Assembly (NCBI GenBank): GCA_016125275.1 | Contig: WGMB01000007.1 | Location: 372,001 to 436,000, forward strand | Reading direction: 5' to 3' | Length of the DNA: 64,000 bases | DNA from: Acidobacteriota bacterium | GTDB taxonomy: Bacteria > Acidobacteriota > Terriglobia > Bryobacterales > UBA6623 | Shown: positions 16,681 to 25,513 of the stretch, piece after piece | Layout of the letters: each line of letters starts with the position of its first letter | Position numbering within the stretch: position 1 is the stretch's first letter | Position numbers and translations under genes: made by a program | The notes under the pieces: model-generated | The model's input: only the letters and a program-made list of their open reading frames with translations | Database searches by the model: none | Told to the model about the DNA's origin: nothing

Positions 16681-17898
16681 TCAGGCTTTGCCTGCGTCGC
16701 GGAAGATTTCGCGCAACCGCCAGGCGACGATGCGCTCTTCTCCGGGATACATGTTGTAGCTGGCGAGGTTGATCTCGTCCGAGGCCGTGTTGACCTCGAT
16801 GCGCGGCTCGCCGTCGCTGAGCTTCTTGGCGCACTCGGCGTAGGTGAGACCCAGCTTCTTCTCATCCCACTGAATGCGCAGGTAGGGGATGGGGTGGCCG
16901 CCGGGGCCAGGAATGTAGACCTCCGTCTTCACCGACGGCGTGCCGGCGACTTCCCCTGCGATGTGCTCCATGAAGCCGCGCCAGAGCTTCTGGTCGGCGT
17001 CGTGGTCGCGCTGCATGTAGACCTCGACGGCCTTGAGCACCGCCATGATCTCCTCTTTGCCGACCTTCATGCCGCGCCCGATGGTGTCCGAGTATGGGTT
17101 GTTGTTCAGCGCGGCCGCCTCGACGAGCTCCTTGCGGCCCACGAGGATGCCCGAGGCCTGCGGGCCCCGCAGACCCTTGCCGCCGGAGAACGACACCAGG
17201 TCGAAGCCGCTCTCGACGATCTTCCACAGGTTGTCGTGCGGCGGCAGCTCGGCGGCGGCGTCGTTGAACACCGGAACGCCGGCCTTCTTGCCGGCCGCCA
17301 GGAAGTCCGCCTCGCGGATCTTGCCCTTGGGCTCGTAGATGTGGACGTAGAACAGCATCGCCGTCTTCGGTCCGATCGCCTTGTGCAGCTCTTCGAGAGT
17401 GTCGACCTCGACGATCTTGGCGCCGGACGCCCGGGCGGCATGGTCGAAGCCCATGCGGTGCTGCTTGACCATGATGACCTCGTTGGCCATGCCCTCGGTC
17501 TGCGGCAGCCGGTGGATCTTGTCCGGGTCCTTGCCGGCGATGCAGGCGGCGGTGGCGAGCTGGATGGCGCTGGCGGCCCCGGCGCTGACCAGCGCCGCGG
17601 GGACGCCGATGAGCTTGGCGATGCGCTCGCCGACCACCTGCTGCAGCTCGACCAGCGGCACAAAGCACTTCGACGCCTCGAACATCGCTTGGCGCGCGTC
17701 GTCCGACATCACCGAGCCGGTGAGGGTGGTGTAGGTGCCGGCGGCGTTGATCAGCGGCCGGATGCCGATCTGGCGGTAGTTCTCGCCATGGCGCGAAGCC
17801 AGGTAGGAGGCGTAGAGGTCGGTGGGCCGCAACGAACCGGCGGCGGCCAGCCAGAGCGGAGCGCCGAAGAGGTTCCTGCGAGAAAAGTACTGGGCCAT
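16681..17898 (-). CDS. Tat-exported SelA-like PLP-dependent enzyme (COG1921), copy 2
   Basis: 405 residues. Tat-like start FSRRNLFGAPLWLAAAGSL, then YRQIGIRPLINAAGTYTTLTGSVMSDDA, the aspartate region VPVFNDAAAELPP, and the PLP lysine in SFSGGKGLRGPQASG. It has the same fold and layout as the copy downstream, with about 16 bases between them. ATG 17898 is preceded by AAGGAG. The chain differs enough (for example IYEPKGKIREADFL instead of the other copy's HHTLGSAVELEEYL) that the two copies probably have different substrates. The context says it works with the two exported COG3964 amidohydrolases. Confidence 0.86.
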   Translation of the reverse strand: MAQYFSRRNLFGAPLWLAAAGSLRPTDLYASYLASRHGENYRQIGIRPLINAAGTYTTLTGSVMSDDARQAMFEASKCFVPLVELQQVVGERIAKLIGVPAALVSAGAASAIQLATAACIAGKDPDKIHRLPQTEGMANEVIMVKQHRMGFDHAARASGAKIVEVDTLEELHKAIGPKTAMLFYVHIYEPKGKIREADFLAAGKKAGVPVFNDAAAELPPHDNLWKIVESGFDLVSFSGGKGLRGPQASGILVGRKELVEAAALNNNPYSDTIGRGMKVGKEEIMAVLKAVEVYMQRDHDADQKLWRGFMEHIAGEVAGTPSVKTEVYIPGPGGHPIPYLRIQWDEKKLGLTYAECAKKLSDGEPRIEVNTASDEINLASYNMYPGEERIVAWRLREIFRDAGKA

Positions 17899-17906
17899 GA
17901 TGCTCC

Positions 17907-18305
17907 TTAGGAGAGAATTCGTTTGCGAAACTTTACGAGCAAGTAGATCTGCAGCAGCACAATGGGCGCGAATGGAACAGTGTTGTGCCAAAACTGGGAA
18001 TTCTTCGACTCCAATGTGTCAACCGTGACTCCTTGCTCCTGTAGCCAGGCGCCCATGTCACTGGGCCTTCCGATACCCTCGACCCAGATGAAATCACCAT
18101 TTGACAATCGACCCTCTAGTAAACCCTGGTCGAGGTAGATCGAGGCCCCGACGAGAGACCCTTCGGCGACCAGAGTGCGTAACTCAGCCTCATCAATCTG
18201 ATACTCAGCGGCCGAATTGATATTTGTGATCGCCTTCCACAGCAACACGAGCGTTACTGACATCACGATCGCGAATATCCAAAGCTTCCACTTGTTGACC
18301 CTCAT
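17907..18305 (-). CDS. Small two-helix membrane protein resembling the FtsH extracytoplasmic domain
   Basis: 132 residues: a membrane helix (KLWIFAIVMSVTLVLLW), a small alpha/beta domain, and a second helix (TVPFAPIVLLQIYLLVKF) ending RKRILS. The middle, IDEAELRTLVAEGSLVGASIYLDQGLLEGRLSNGDFIWVEG and then LQEQGVTVDTLES, follows the FtsH_ext pattern (short helix, strands around a G-x-L turn, VEV strand). No AAA or protease domain follows. Base composition is more AT-rich than its neighbours, so later acquisition is possible. It lies 9 bases from the PLP-enzyme gene. Similarity to FtsH_ext is by eye only and remote. Confidence 0.6.
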   Translation of the reverse strand: MRVNKWKLWIFAIVMSVTLVLLWKAITNINSAAEYQIDEAELRTLVAEGSLVGASIYLDQGLLEGRLSNGDFIWVEGIGRPSDMGAWLQEQGVTVDTLESKNSQFWHNTVPFAPIVLLQIYLLVKFRKRILS

Positions 18306-18329
18306 GCCCAGAGCGTACAGCTCGACCCG

Positions 18330-19541
18330 CTAGGCGCGCTGGAAGAAGCAGTTCCGCGGCGCCTTGTATTCGATCTTGAGCTCCGGCGTCTCCACGCGGC
18401 GCTTCTTTCCGCGCGACTGGAACAGGAACGCCAGAGTTCCGGTGGTCGTCAGCGTGCGCTCGATGGGATAGAGCGGCTTGCCGGTGACGAAGAGCTCCTC
18501 GATGACGTGCGTGAGCCCGTCGAAGTGGGTGAGCTGCCGGTGGTCCGGCACCGGCCCGAAGTGCGTGGAGACCGTCTTGCCGTCGATCTCGCAAGCGAAG
18601 TCCCAGCTCGACAGGTGGCCGTTGAGCAGGTAGGCGGCGGCTTCCAGCCCGTCGCGATAGGTGACCAGGAACAGCACCGGCTGCTTGCAGTTGTCCTCGG
18701 GCTTGCCCGGCTTGGTGTTGGGGCTGCGGCCGGCGGCGGCTTCGAGCAGCGGCTTGGACCAGGCGCCCGGCCCGTCGCGCCAGCGCCACACGGCGTCGCC
18801 TTCCAGCATCTCCACCGCGGCGACGCCGGTCTCGCCGCCTTCGCGCCGCTCGACCATGCACTGCAACGATTCCAGCGTGTGGAAGCCGTAGGCGTCGATG
18901 CCGCCGTAGCCGGTCTGCACGGCGCGGCGAATCTTGGCGCCGTAGGGAATCTCGAGCTCCGGCGTGCGGACGGTCACCGGGATGGACGAGCCGGCGGCGA
19001 ACGGAAAGCCCAGCTCGCGCGACCAGTCGTACATCTCCTTGGCCTTGTCCCAGTCATAGGACAGGTGCTTGTCGCTGAAGACCGGCACGCTGCGGCCGGA
19101 CTTGCGGAAGACGTCCACGATGCCCGACAGCAGCCGGTGCCGCGGGTACATCTTCTGGCCGAGCTCGTTCTCGGGATAGTCGCCGTGCTCGCCGATCAGC
19201 AGCACCGCATCCACGTCCAGCGCGTCCTTGCCGCGCTCCAGAGCGCCGGCGATGGTGGACTGCATGCTGTAGCCGTAGCGCTGCGCCAGGGCCACGGCCT
19301 GGTCGTTGAACGGCACCTGGTCCAGATACATCGAAACCACCCGCGTGCGCGGCGCCTGGAAGACGCCGTTGGGGTAGTAGCCGTCGAACAGGCGTGTGCA
19401 GATCACGTCCGCGTGCGACATGTGGCGGAACTCGGTGATGACGGCGCCGACGGAAGGCTTCTTCTGCTGGGCCGGAAGCGCTGCAGCGCCGGCGGCCAGA
19501 GAAAGAAAGCCGCGGCGGGAGAGATGGGAACTGTGAGGCAA
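18330..19541 (-). CDS. Tat-signal exported protein of unknown function
   Basis: 403 residues with a twin-arginine signal (LSRRGFLSLAAGAAALPA). Later segments include GAVITEFRHMSHADVICTRLFDGY, LLIGEHGDYPENELGQ, PVFSDKHLSYDWDKAKEMYDW, AGSSIPVTVRTPELEIP and GYGGIDAYGFHTLESLQCMVERR. Similar uncharacterised proteins seem common in Planctomycetes and Acidobacteriota; I know no reaction for them. The start is TTG 19541, with GGAGGG in good position and the Tat motif right behind it. The frame stays open for 600 codons further upstream, but that part mirrors the plus-strand gene. It is the first gene of the minus-strand block running to 8198. Confidence 0.78.
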   Translation of the reverse strand: MPHSSHLSRRGFLSLAAGAAALPAQQKKPSVGAVITEFRHMSHADVICTRLFDGYYPNGVFQAPRTRVVSMYLDQVPFNDQAVALAQRYGYSMQSTIAGALERGKDALDVDAVLLIGEHGDYPENELGQKMYPRHRLLSGIVDVFRKSGRSVPVFSDKHLSYDWDKAKEMYDWSRELGFPFAAGSSIPVTVRTPELEIPYGAKIRRAVQTGYGGIDAYGFHTLESLQCMVERREGGETGVAAVEMLEGDAVWRWRDGPGAWSKPLLEAAAGRSPNTKPGKPEDNCKQPVLFLVTYRDGLEAAAYLLNGHLSSWDFACEIDGKTVSTHFGPVPDHRQLTHFDGLTHVIEELFVTGKPLYPIERTLTTTGTLAFLFQSRGKKRRVETPELKIEYKAPRNCFFQRA

Positions 19542-19688
19542 GGGCGCCCTCCGTATTGCTGTGGGCTGCGACCCGATTACGTTCGCGGGAATCGATAACA
19601 GCCCGGGTTGGCTATTATACGCGAACGACCGGAGCGGCGATCGGCCCTGGGCCGGACCGGCGCTCCGCGAGCGTGCTATCAAGGACTT

Positions 19689-21329
19689 GTGACGCCCCCC
19701 GCGCTGTGCCTGCTCGACGGGCCGTCCGGCTTGGCGGCCCCTCTGGCCGCGGCGTTGGCCGACGCGCTCGAGCGGCCGTTGGGCTTTCGGCCGGCGGCGA
19801 GCGCCTCCATCGAGCCGGCGGACGAGACCTACATCCTGCCGTGCAAGCTCGAGTTCGGCTTGTTCGACCGGGAGGCCCTTTCGCAGCGGCTGGCCGAGGC
19901 GCGCCGGGCCCATCCGCAGGCGCGCTTCTTCCACGACGACGTGGACCTGGGGCATCCGCTGCTGGTGCAGGCTTTCGCCGAGAAGGCCATGGAGGCCTTG
20001 GCCGCCTGGGGCGCGCCGCGGGAGCGCGTGGGCCTGCTGGCGGTGGGACAGGGTGAAGGCGATCCCTCCAGCCGTGCGCAGGTCTACCGCTGGATGCGGC
20101 TGCTGTGGGAACAGCTCGGAGTCGCGCGCGGCGAGGTCGCCTTCCTGCGCAACCCCATGCCGTTTCTGCGCGCCGAGCTCGAGCAGTTGCCGCCGCTGAG
20201 CTGGGTCGTGATTCCGCTGCTGTGGGAGCCCGGCGAGCGGCTGGAACATCTGCGCACGATCGTCGAGGACCACGTCCGCCACAAGCCCGAGGTCGCCGGG
20301 ATGTTTCGGGTGGCGGAACCGCCGGGCGCGCACCCGGCCCTGGTCGGCTGGCTGGCGCAGCGGGCGCTGGACCTGTGGCGCAGCCGCCGCCAGGCCGAAG
20401 CGGGCCGCGCGCCCTCTCCCAAGCGCGCCGTGCTGTCCACGCCGAGAAGGCTGGGCTCGCCCGCGACCGGCCTGGTCGGCGATTGCCGCAACGCCGACGA
20501 GCTGCGCGCGCTGCTGCCGGAAGAGCTGCTGGACGCGCCGCTGGTCTTCGTCAAGCCCACCTGGCACGGCTACGCCGCCGGGACCTATACCGACCCCGCA
20601 GCGCTCGACGCCTTGCTGACGGCCCTGCCCGGCAAGGTCGTGCTGCTCGAAGGCCACACCTCCAGCCGCCACGCGGCCCCGGACGCCGGCTTCGACTGGG
20701 AGACCGAAGCCCGCGCGCACCGCGCCTGGATCGCCGCTCAGGAGCAAGAGTACCTGCGCAAGACCGGCCTGACGGACGTGCTGGTCCAGCACAAGGCGCA
20801 GTACGTGAACGTCACCGAAGCCTACTGGGACGCCGACGAGCCCGACGCCGAGAGCTTCATCCCGCCGATCGTGCGCGAGCATGTCGGCGCGCCCCTGCTG
20901 AGCTGCGCGCGGTTCAAGGGCCCCACGCGGCTGTCGCTGTCGAACCTCTTCGGCCTGCTGCCGGACCCTCTGCGCTCCCGCTGGCACGGGCCCAACATTA
21001 CGTATTTCGCCCGGGTCTGCTGCGGCGTCGCCCGCCGGTGGGACGCCGTGACCCCTTTGTACGGCCTCGTCGAAGGGCTCAGCGCGGCCGTCAAGTGGGA
21101 CCGCCGGGGGCTGTATCGCAGCCGCTGGGGCAACTACGACCTCATCCCCCAGCCGGGGGTGGCCACGCTGAGCCGGGGAGTCGCCGGAGCGGATGTGTTG
21201 GCCGCCCGGCTCCAAGGGCAGAGCGTCGGCCGCAGCGGGTTTTTTGACGTCGTTCGCGCTGAGTTCGAGATTCCCGATATCGCTGAAGAGATGGAACTTC
21301 CGCTCGATTGGATCCGGCGTTTCGCCTGA
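19689..21329 (+). CDS. Fusion of CbiX-like chelatase repeats with a DUF362-like domain
   Basis: About 546 residues. Residues ~40-230 look like one partial and one full CbiX/sirohydrochlorin-chelatase unit: LGHPLLVQAFAEKAMEAL ends the first; VGLLAVGQGEGDPSSRAQVYRWMRLL through VVIPLLWEPGERLEHLRTIVEDH and GAHPALVGWLAQRALDL makes the second. The catalytic HGS of CbiX reads GQGEG here, so metal insertion may be lost. Residues ~280-540 resemble DUF362: LVFVKPTWHGYAAGTYTDPAALDALL, KVVLLEGHTSSRHAA, DVLVQHKAQYVNVTE. GTG 19689 is the likely start, with AAGGA very close; the longer frame from 19608 looks non-coding. Divergent from the Tat gene. Confidence 0.7.
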   Translation: MTPPALCLLDGPSGLAAPLAAALADALERPLGFRPAASASIEPADETYILPCKLEFGLFDREALSQRLAEARRAHPQARFFHDDVDLGHPLLVQAFAEKAMEALAAWGAPRERVGLLAVGQGEGDPSSRAQVYRWMRLLWEQLGVARGEVAFLRNPMPFLRAELEQLPPLSWVVIPLLWEPGERLEHLRTIVEDHVRHKPEVAGMFRVAEPPGAHPALVGWLAQRALDLWRSRRQAEAGRAPSPKRAVLSTPRRLGSPATGLVGDCRNADELRALLPEELLDAPLVFVKPTWHGYAAGTYTDPAALDALLTALPGKVVLLEGHTSSRHAAPDAGFDWETEARAHRAWIAAQEQEYLRKTGLTDVLVQHKAQYVNVTEAYWDADEPDAESFIPPIVREHVGAPLLSCARFKGPTRLSLSNLFGLLPDPLRSRWHGPNITYFARVCCGVARRWDAVTPLYGLVEGLSAAVKWDRRGLYRSRWGNYDLIPQPGVATLSRGVAGADVLAARLQGQSVGRSGFFDVVRAEFEIPDIAEEMELPLDWIRRFA

Positions 21330-21341
21330 TGCGAACACTGC

Positions 21342-21510
21342 TATACTCGTCGAATCAGTGAGCGGACAGCGTCCGTCCGCACGCAACCCCTGACCAGAAT
21401 CGGCTCTCCCTCGTACGGAAGCCTCCTTCCAAGATTGAAGCCTTCGCTGTACCGCCCGCTCCCGAGCGGGCAGGCCGCTGCTTTTTCGGCGGCCAAGGCT
21501 GCACTCTCTG
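21342..21510 (+). promoter_or_regulatory. Candidate promoter and structured leader of the sodium symporter operon
   Basis: TATACT at 21342-21347 is a -10-like box with no clear -35. The 160 bases that follow have strong hairpins near their end: a CCCGCT/AGCGGG stem around 21451-21468, then GCCGCTG/CGGCGGC around a T-rich loop just before the start codon. No known riboswitch consensus was recognised. Confidence 0.4.
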
Positions 21511-22953
21511 ATGGAAAGCTCGATGTTCTGGCCGCTGATGGCCTTTGTGGCGCTGTCGTTTCTCGTCGGCGTCTACACCTCCAAATTCGTCCACGGCTCG
21601 GGAAAGCGCTTCCTGGTCTGCGGCAAGTCGATGCCCTTTCTGGTCGTCGGCACGACGCTGGTGGCGCAAGCGCTCGACGGCAACGCAACCCTGGGGAACA
21701 CCGGGCTGACCTTCGAGGGCGGATTCTGGGCGGGCATCTCGCTGCCGCTGGGGTTGGGGTTGAGCCTGTTCATGGTGGGCCGCTTCCTGGCCGCGCCGCT
21801 GAACAAGATGGACCTGATCACGCTGCCGGAGTTCTTCTTCCGCCGCTACGGCCGCCACGTGGAGCTTCCGGTCGCCCTCATCACCTTCGTTTCGTTCTCC
21901 ATTCTGCTGGCGGGCAATCTGGCCGCCATGGGCTGGATTCTCTCCGTGGTGGCGGGCTGGGACTACGCCACGGCGCTGATCATCGGCACGGCGGTGCTGT
22001 TCACCTACACCATCGCCGGCGGCTTGTACGCCGCCATCTGGACGGACTTCGTGCAGATCTACATCGCCATCAGCGGCTTTCTGCTGCTGGCCGGCTGGAT
22101 TCTGCTGACCCAGGACTGGCAGGGCGCGATCGCCTCGTTGCCGGCCTCCTACACGGACATGAGCGGGCTGACGACGCTGGAAGGCGGCGGCTTGCTCAAC
22201 GTCTCGGTCATCGTGTCGCTGGTCTTCGGTAACTGCATGGCGCTGGACTTCATGGAGCGGGTCTTCTCGGCCAAGTCCGGGGCGACCGCCGCCCGGGCCT
22301 GCTACTACGCCGGCATCCTGACGATCGTGGCCGGTCTCACGGCGACCTTCGCCGGCCTGGTGGCGCCGTCGATCGTCCAGGGCGTCAGCGACAGCCGCAT
22401 GGTGCTGCCGACGCTGGTTTCCAGCGGCAATGCGCCCTACATCGTGGGCCTGATGGTGATGATCGGCGTGGTCGGCGCCTCCATGTCCACCTGCAACGGC
22501 GCCATCCTGGCGACCTCGGCGGTGGTGGCGCACAACATCATTCAACGTTGGAGCGGCACGACCTTCGATGACCACAAGCTGCTGCGGCTGACCCGCATGG
22601 TCGCCGTGCCGATGACCGTCGGCGGGGCCGTGTTCGCCTGGGTCCGGCCGGAGCCGGGCGTGCTGCTGGTGCTGGCGTTCGACATCGTCTTCGCCGGCTG
22701 CGTCGTGCCGTTGTTCGCGGGCGTTTATTGGCAGCGCGCCAACGCCACCGGCGCGCTGGCCTCCATCATCCTCGGCACCGCCGCCCGCATCGTGATGAAC
22801 TTCGTGACCCCGGAGTCGCTGGCCGGGCTGGACACCTTGCTTCCGCCGGTGATCAGTCTGCTCGTGTTCGTGCCCGCCTGTCTGATGGCGGATGGCCGGG
22901 AGCCCAGCCGCCACCACGTGGTCGGCCGCCCGGCGATGGCTGAAGGAGATTGA
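21511..22953 (+). CDS. Sodium:solute symporter family protein
   Basis: 480 residues with about 13 membrane helices; SSS (SLC5) features include the early unwound-helix region LDGNATLGNTGLTFEGGFWAG and TYTIAGGLYAAIWTDFVQIYI, the hallmark segment of this family. It should import an organic solute with Na+; the substrate is unknown. ATG 21511 and ATG 21523 are both possible; GGAAAG sits before the second. The next gene follows within 9 bases with its ribosome site (GAAGGAGA) inside this gene's end, so the four genes to 26111 form an operon. Confidence 0.92.
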   Translation: MESSMFWPLMAFVALSFLVGVYTSKFVHGSGKRFLVCGKSMPFLVVGTTLVAQALDGNATLGNTGLTFEGGFWAGISLPLGLGLSLFMVGRFLAAPLNKMDLITLPEFFFRRYGRHVELPVALITFVSFSILLAGNLAAMGWILSVVAGWDYATALIIGTAVLFTYTIAGGLYAAIWTDFVQIYIAISGFLLLAGWILLTQDWQGAIASLPASYTDMSGLTTLEGGGLLNVSVIVSLVFGNCMALDFMERVFSAKSGATAARACYYAGILTIVAGLTATFAGLVAPSIVQGVSDSRMVLPTLVSSGNAPYIVGLMVMIGVVGASMSTCNGAILATSAVVAHNIIQRWSGTTFDDHKLLRLTRMVAVPMTVGGAVFAWVRPEPGVLLVLAFDIVFAGCVVPLFAGVYWQRANATGALASIILGTAARIVMNFVTPESLAGLDTLLPPVISLLVFVPACLMADGREPSRHHVVGRPAMAEGD

Positions 22954-22961
22954 TCGACGCC

Positions 22962-23975
22962 ATGAAACCGCCGAAGAGCGTTCTCACGCAAGCTCTGACT
23001 CTGCTGGCCATGGTCGGCCTGACGCTGGCCGTGATGGCGCAGGCGCCCGAGCCCGATGGGGCCGGCGTCCGCCCCGGCGTGCTGCCGGAGAAGTGGCTGG
23101 TCGGGGGGCCCAACTGCATGGAGGTCCCCGAGTTCCAGGTCCACGAGTACAACCCGGACTTCTACATCCTGCGGCAGTCCGGCTGCTCGCACTACGAGAA
23201 GCCGTTCCTCTATCTGCTGTTCGGCCAGGACCGGGCGCTACTGCTCGACACCGGGGCCGGCATGCCCGACGTCAAGCGCGTGGTGATGGAGACCGTCGAC
23301 AAGTGGTGCGCCCGCAACGGCAAGGAATCGATTCCGCTGGTCGTCGCCCACACCCACAATCACTCCGACCACGTCGCCGGCGACAAACAGTTCCAGGGCG
23401 TGCCGAACGTGACCTTCGTCGGCGCCGACGTCGACACGGCCGTCGCCTACTGGGGCTTCAAGAAGTGGCCCGAGGACGTCATCGAGTACGACCTGGGCGG
23501 CCGCGTGCTCGACATCTTCGGCATCCCCGGCCACCAGCGGGCGTCGATTGCCGTGTATGACCGCGAGAGCGGCGTGCTCATCACCGGCGATCTGATCTAC
23601 CCGGGCCGGCTCTACATCGACGACGCGGCGGCCTTCGAGGCCTCCCTCGAACGGATGCTCAAGTTCACCGAGGGCAAGATCGTCACGCACTTGCTCGGCT
23701 GCCACATCGAGCAGACGGACACGCCGTATCTGGAGTACCCGATCGGCTCGATCTACCAGCCGAACGAGCACGCTCTCGACCTGAACCGCGGCGTCCTCTA
23801 CGAGCTGCAGGAGATCGTCCGGAACAAGAAGGGCGAGCTGCAGCGGGTCGCCTTGCGCGACTTGACGATCTACCCGGTCAACGCCGAGGTGTGGGGCGCG
23901 CTGCGAGCCAAGCGCAAGGAAGTGGAAGAGCGGCAGCGGCTCACTCAGTTCAAGCAACCCGGAGGAGCGGAATGA
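22962..23975 (+). CDS. Exported MBL-fold metallo-hydrolase
   Basis: 337 residues with a signal peptide or anchor (LTQALTLLAMVGLTLAVMAQA). The metallo-beta-lactamase fold is clear: LLDTGAGMPDVK, the zinc motif HTHNHSDH, the later histidine in FGIPGHQ, the bridging aspartate in ITGDLIYPG, and HLLGCHIEQ. It should be an extracytoplasmic hydrolase; the substrate is not evident. ATG 22962 is preferred over the in-frame TTG 22950 because the GAAGGAGA site is too near the TTG. It ends in an ATGA overlap with the FG-GAP lipoprotein, so the two are coupled. Confidence 0.9.
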   Translation: MKPPKSVLTQALTLLAMVGLTLAVMAQAPEPDGAGVRPGVLPEKWLVGGPNCMEVPEFQVHEYNPDFYILRQSGCSHYEKPFLYLLFGQDRALLLDTGAGMPDVKRVVMETVDKWCARNGKESIPLVVAHTHNHSDHVAGDKQFQGVPNVTFVGADVDTAVAYWGFKKWPEDVIEYDLGGRVLDIFGIPGHQRASIAVYDRESGVLITGDLIYPGRLYIDDAAAFEASLERMLKFTEGKIVTHLLGCHIEQTDTPYLEYPIGSIYQPNEHALDLNRGVLYELQEIVRNKKGELQRVALRDLTIYPVNAEVWGALRAKRKEVEERQRLTQFKQPGGAE

Positions 23976-25513
23976 AGCGGTTTTGGATGGCGGCGGCTTT
24001 GGCCGCCTGTGCGGCGGGCTGCGGCTCGACGGTCGAATCGGCCTCGGTCAGCGAGCCTGCGGGCGGACCGCCCACCGGCCTGTGGACCGACGCCACCGCC
24101 GAGACGATCGGCGAGACCGGCGACTGGTCCAACAAGGTCGACCTGGCCGACCTTGACGGCGACGGCGACGTGGACCTGCTGTTCGCCAACGGCGGCAACT
24201 ACCGCGAGCCGGGCGATCCAGTGGCCTCGACCGTGTTCCTCAACGAAGGGCCCGGCAAGCCGTTTCGCGACGCCACGGCCGAGATCTTCGGCTCCGAGCC
24301 GATGCTGGTGCGCGTGATCAAGACCGCCGACGTCGACGCCGACGGCCACATCGACATCTTTTTCGGCGCGACCTACCAGACCCAGAGCCGCCTGCTGCTG
24401 GGCAAGGGCGGCGGCGCCTTCGAAGACGTCACCAAGACGCATCTGCCGCAAACGCCGCTCAGCCTGGGCGACGCGGAGTTCGGCGACGCGGACCTGGACG
24501 GCGACCTCGACGTCGTGCTGGCGGACTGGGGCGCGGACAACCCCATGAAGAACGAGGGCGGCCGGGTGCGGCTGTTCCTCAACGACGGCCAGGGCAGGTT
24601 CACTGACGCCACCGATGCGATGATGCCCGAGACCCTGGTGCGCTTCTCCTGGGACCTCGAGCTCGCCGACGTGGACAACGACGCCGACCTCGACCTGATG
24701 ATCAGCTCCAAGCTCAGCGACGGATCGTTCCTGTATGAGAACGACGGCAAGGGCAAGTTCACCGATGTGACCGACGGCCGCATGCCGCAGTACACCAACA
24801 ACTACGAGTTCGAGCCGATGGACCTCAACGGCGACGGCTACGTGGATACCGGCACGATCAACGACGGCGGAAAGATCGAGGGCCAGCGCGGCTCGCATCG
24901 CGAAAACATCTTCTTGAACGACGGCAAGGGCGGCTTCGTGTACGCCACGCCGACCTCTCTGCCCGACACCGACAACCTCGGCTACGACGACAACCGCGTG
25001 GTCTACCTGGACTTCGACAACGACGGCGACGCCGACATCCTGCTGGGCAGCCTCAGCGGCCCGGACCGCCTGCTCATCAACGACGGCAAGGCCGTGTTCA
25101 CCGTGGCGCCGGACGTGTTGACCGGTCCGGAGACCAAGGGCACGCTCGACATCGCGCTGGCCGACCTGAACGGCGACCACAAGCTGGATATCGTGATGGC
25201 GCAGGGCGAGGTGAAGGGCCACATCGCCGAGAAAATCTTCTTCGGCGACAAACTGGCGGCGGACACCGCCGCGCCGAAAGTGCAGCCGCTGAAGAACGAG
25301 GGCGGTGTGGTGCGGGCCCGCGTGCACGACAACAAGGCGCCGGTGCGCGGCTTTGACTTCGAGTCGGTCTCGCTGGTCGCGGGCGACCGGAAGATCCCGA
25401 TGACCTGGTACGGCGAGAGCCTCTGGACAGCGACCGCGCCGGCCGGAGCCACGGGGCTGAAGGTGTGCGCCGTCGACAAGGCCGGCAATGAGGGGTGTGC
25501 GGATGTGGAATAG
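23972..25513 (+). CDS. FG-GAP/VCBS-repeat beta-propeller lipoprotein
   Basis: 513 residues. The start MKRFWMAAALAACAAGCGS ends in a lipobox with Cys, so it is an exported lipoprotein. At least seven calcium-binding loops of the DxDxDG type follow at even spacing (DLDGDGDVD, DVDADGHID, DADLDGDLD, DVDNDADLD, DLNGDGYVD, DFDNDGDAD, DLNGDHKLD), each before a beta-blade, so an integrin-like propeller is expected. Such proteins bind ligands or partners rather than catalyse. The start is firm: GGAGGAGCGG precedes ATG 23972, which overlaps the preceding TGA. Confidence 0.93.
   Translation: MKRFWMAAALAACAAGCGSTVESASVSEPAGGPPTGLWTDATAETIGETGDWSNKVDLADLDGDGDVDLLFANGGNYREPGDPVASTVFLNEGPGKPFRDATAEIFGSEPMLVRVIKTADVDADGHIDIFFGATYQTQSRLLLGKGGGAFEDVTKTHLPQTPLSLGDAEFGDADLDGDLDVVLADWGADNPMKNEGGRVRLFLNDGQGRFTDATDAMMPETLVRFSWDLELADVDNDADLDLMISSKLSDGSFLYENDGKGKFTDVTDGRMPQYTNNYEFEPMDLNGDGYVDTGTINDGGKIEGQRGSHRENIFLNDGKGGFVYATPTSLPDTDNLGYDDNRVVYLDFDNDGDADILLGSLSGPDRLLINDGKAVFTVAPDVLTGPETKGTLDIALADLNGDHKLDIVMAQGEVKGHIAEKIFFGDKLAADTAAPKVQPLKNEGGVVRARVHDNKAPVRGFDFESVSLVAGDRKIPMTWYGESLWTATAPAGATGLKVCAVDKAGNEGCADVE

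Noticed and set aside
19542-21386. About 600-codon extension of the Tat-signal gene on the minus strand
   Set aside because: It mirrors the CbiX/DUF362-like gene on the other strand and is Arg/Gly-rich without domains; the TTG at 19541 has a ribosome site and the Tat motif.
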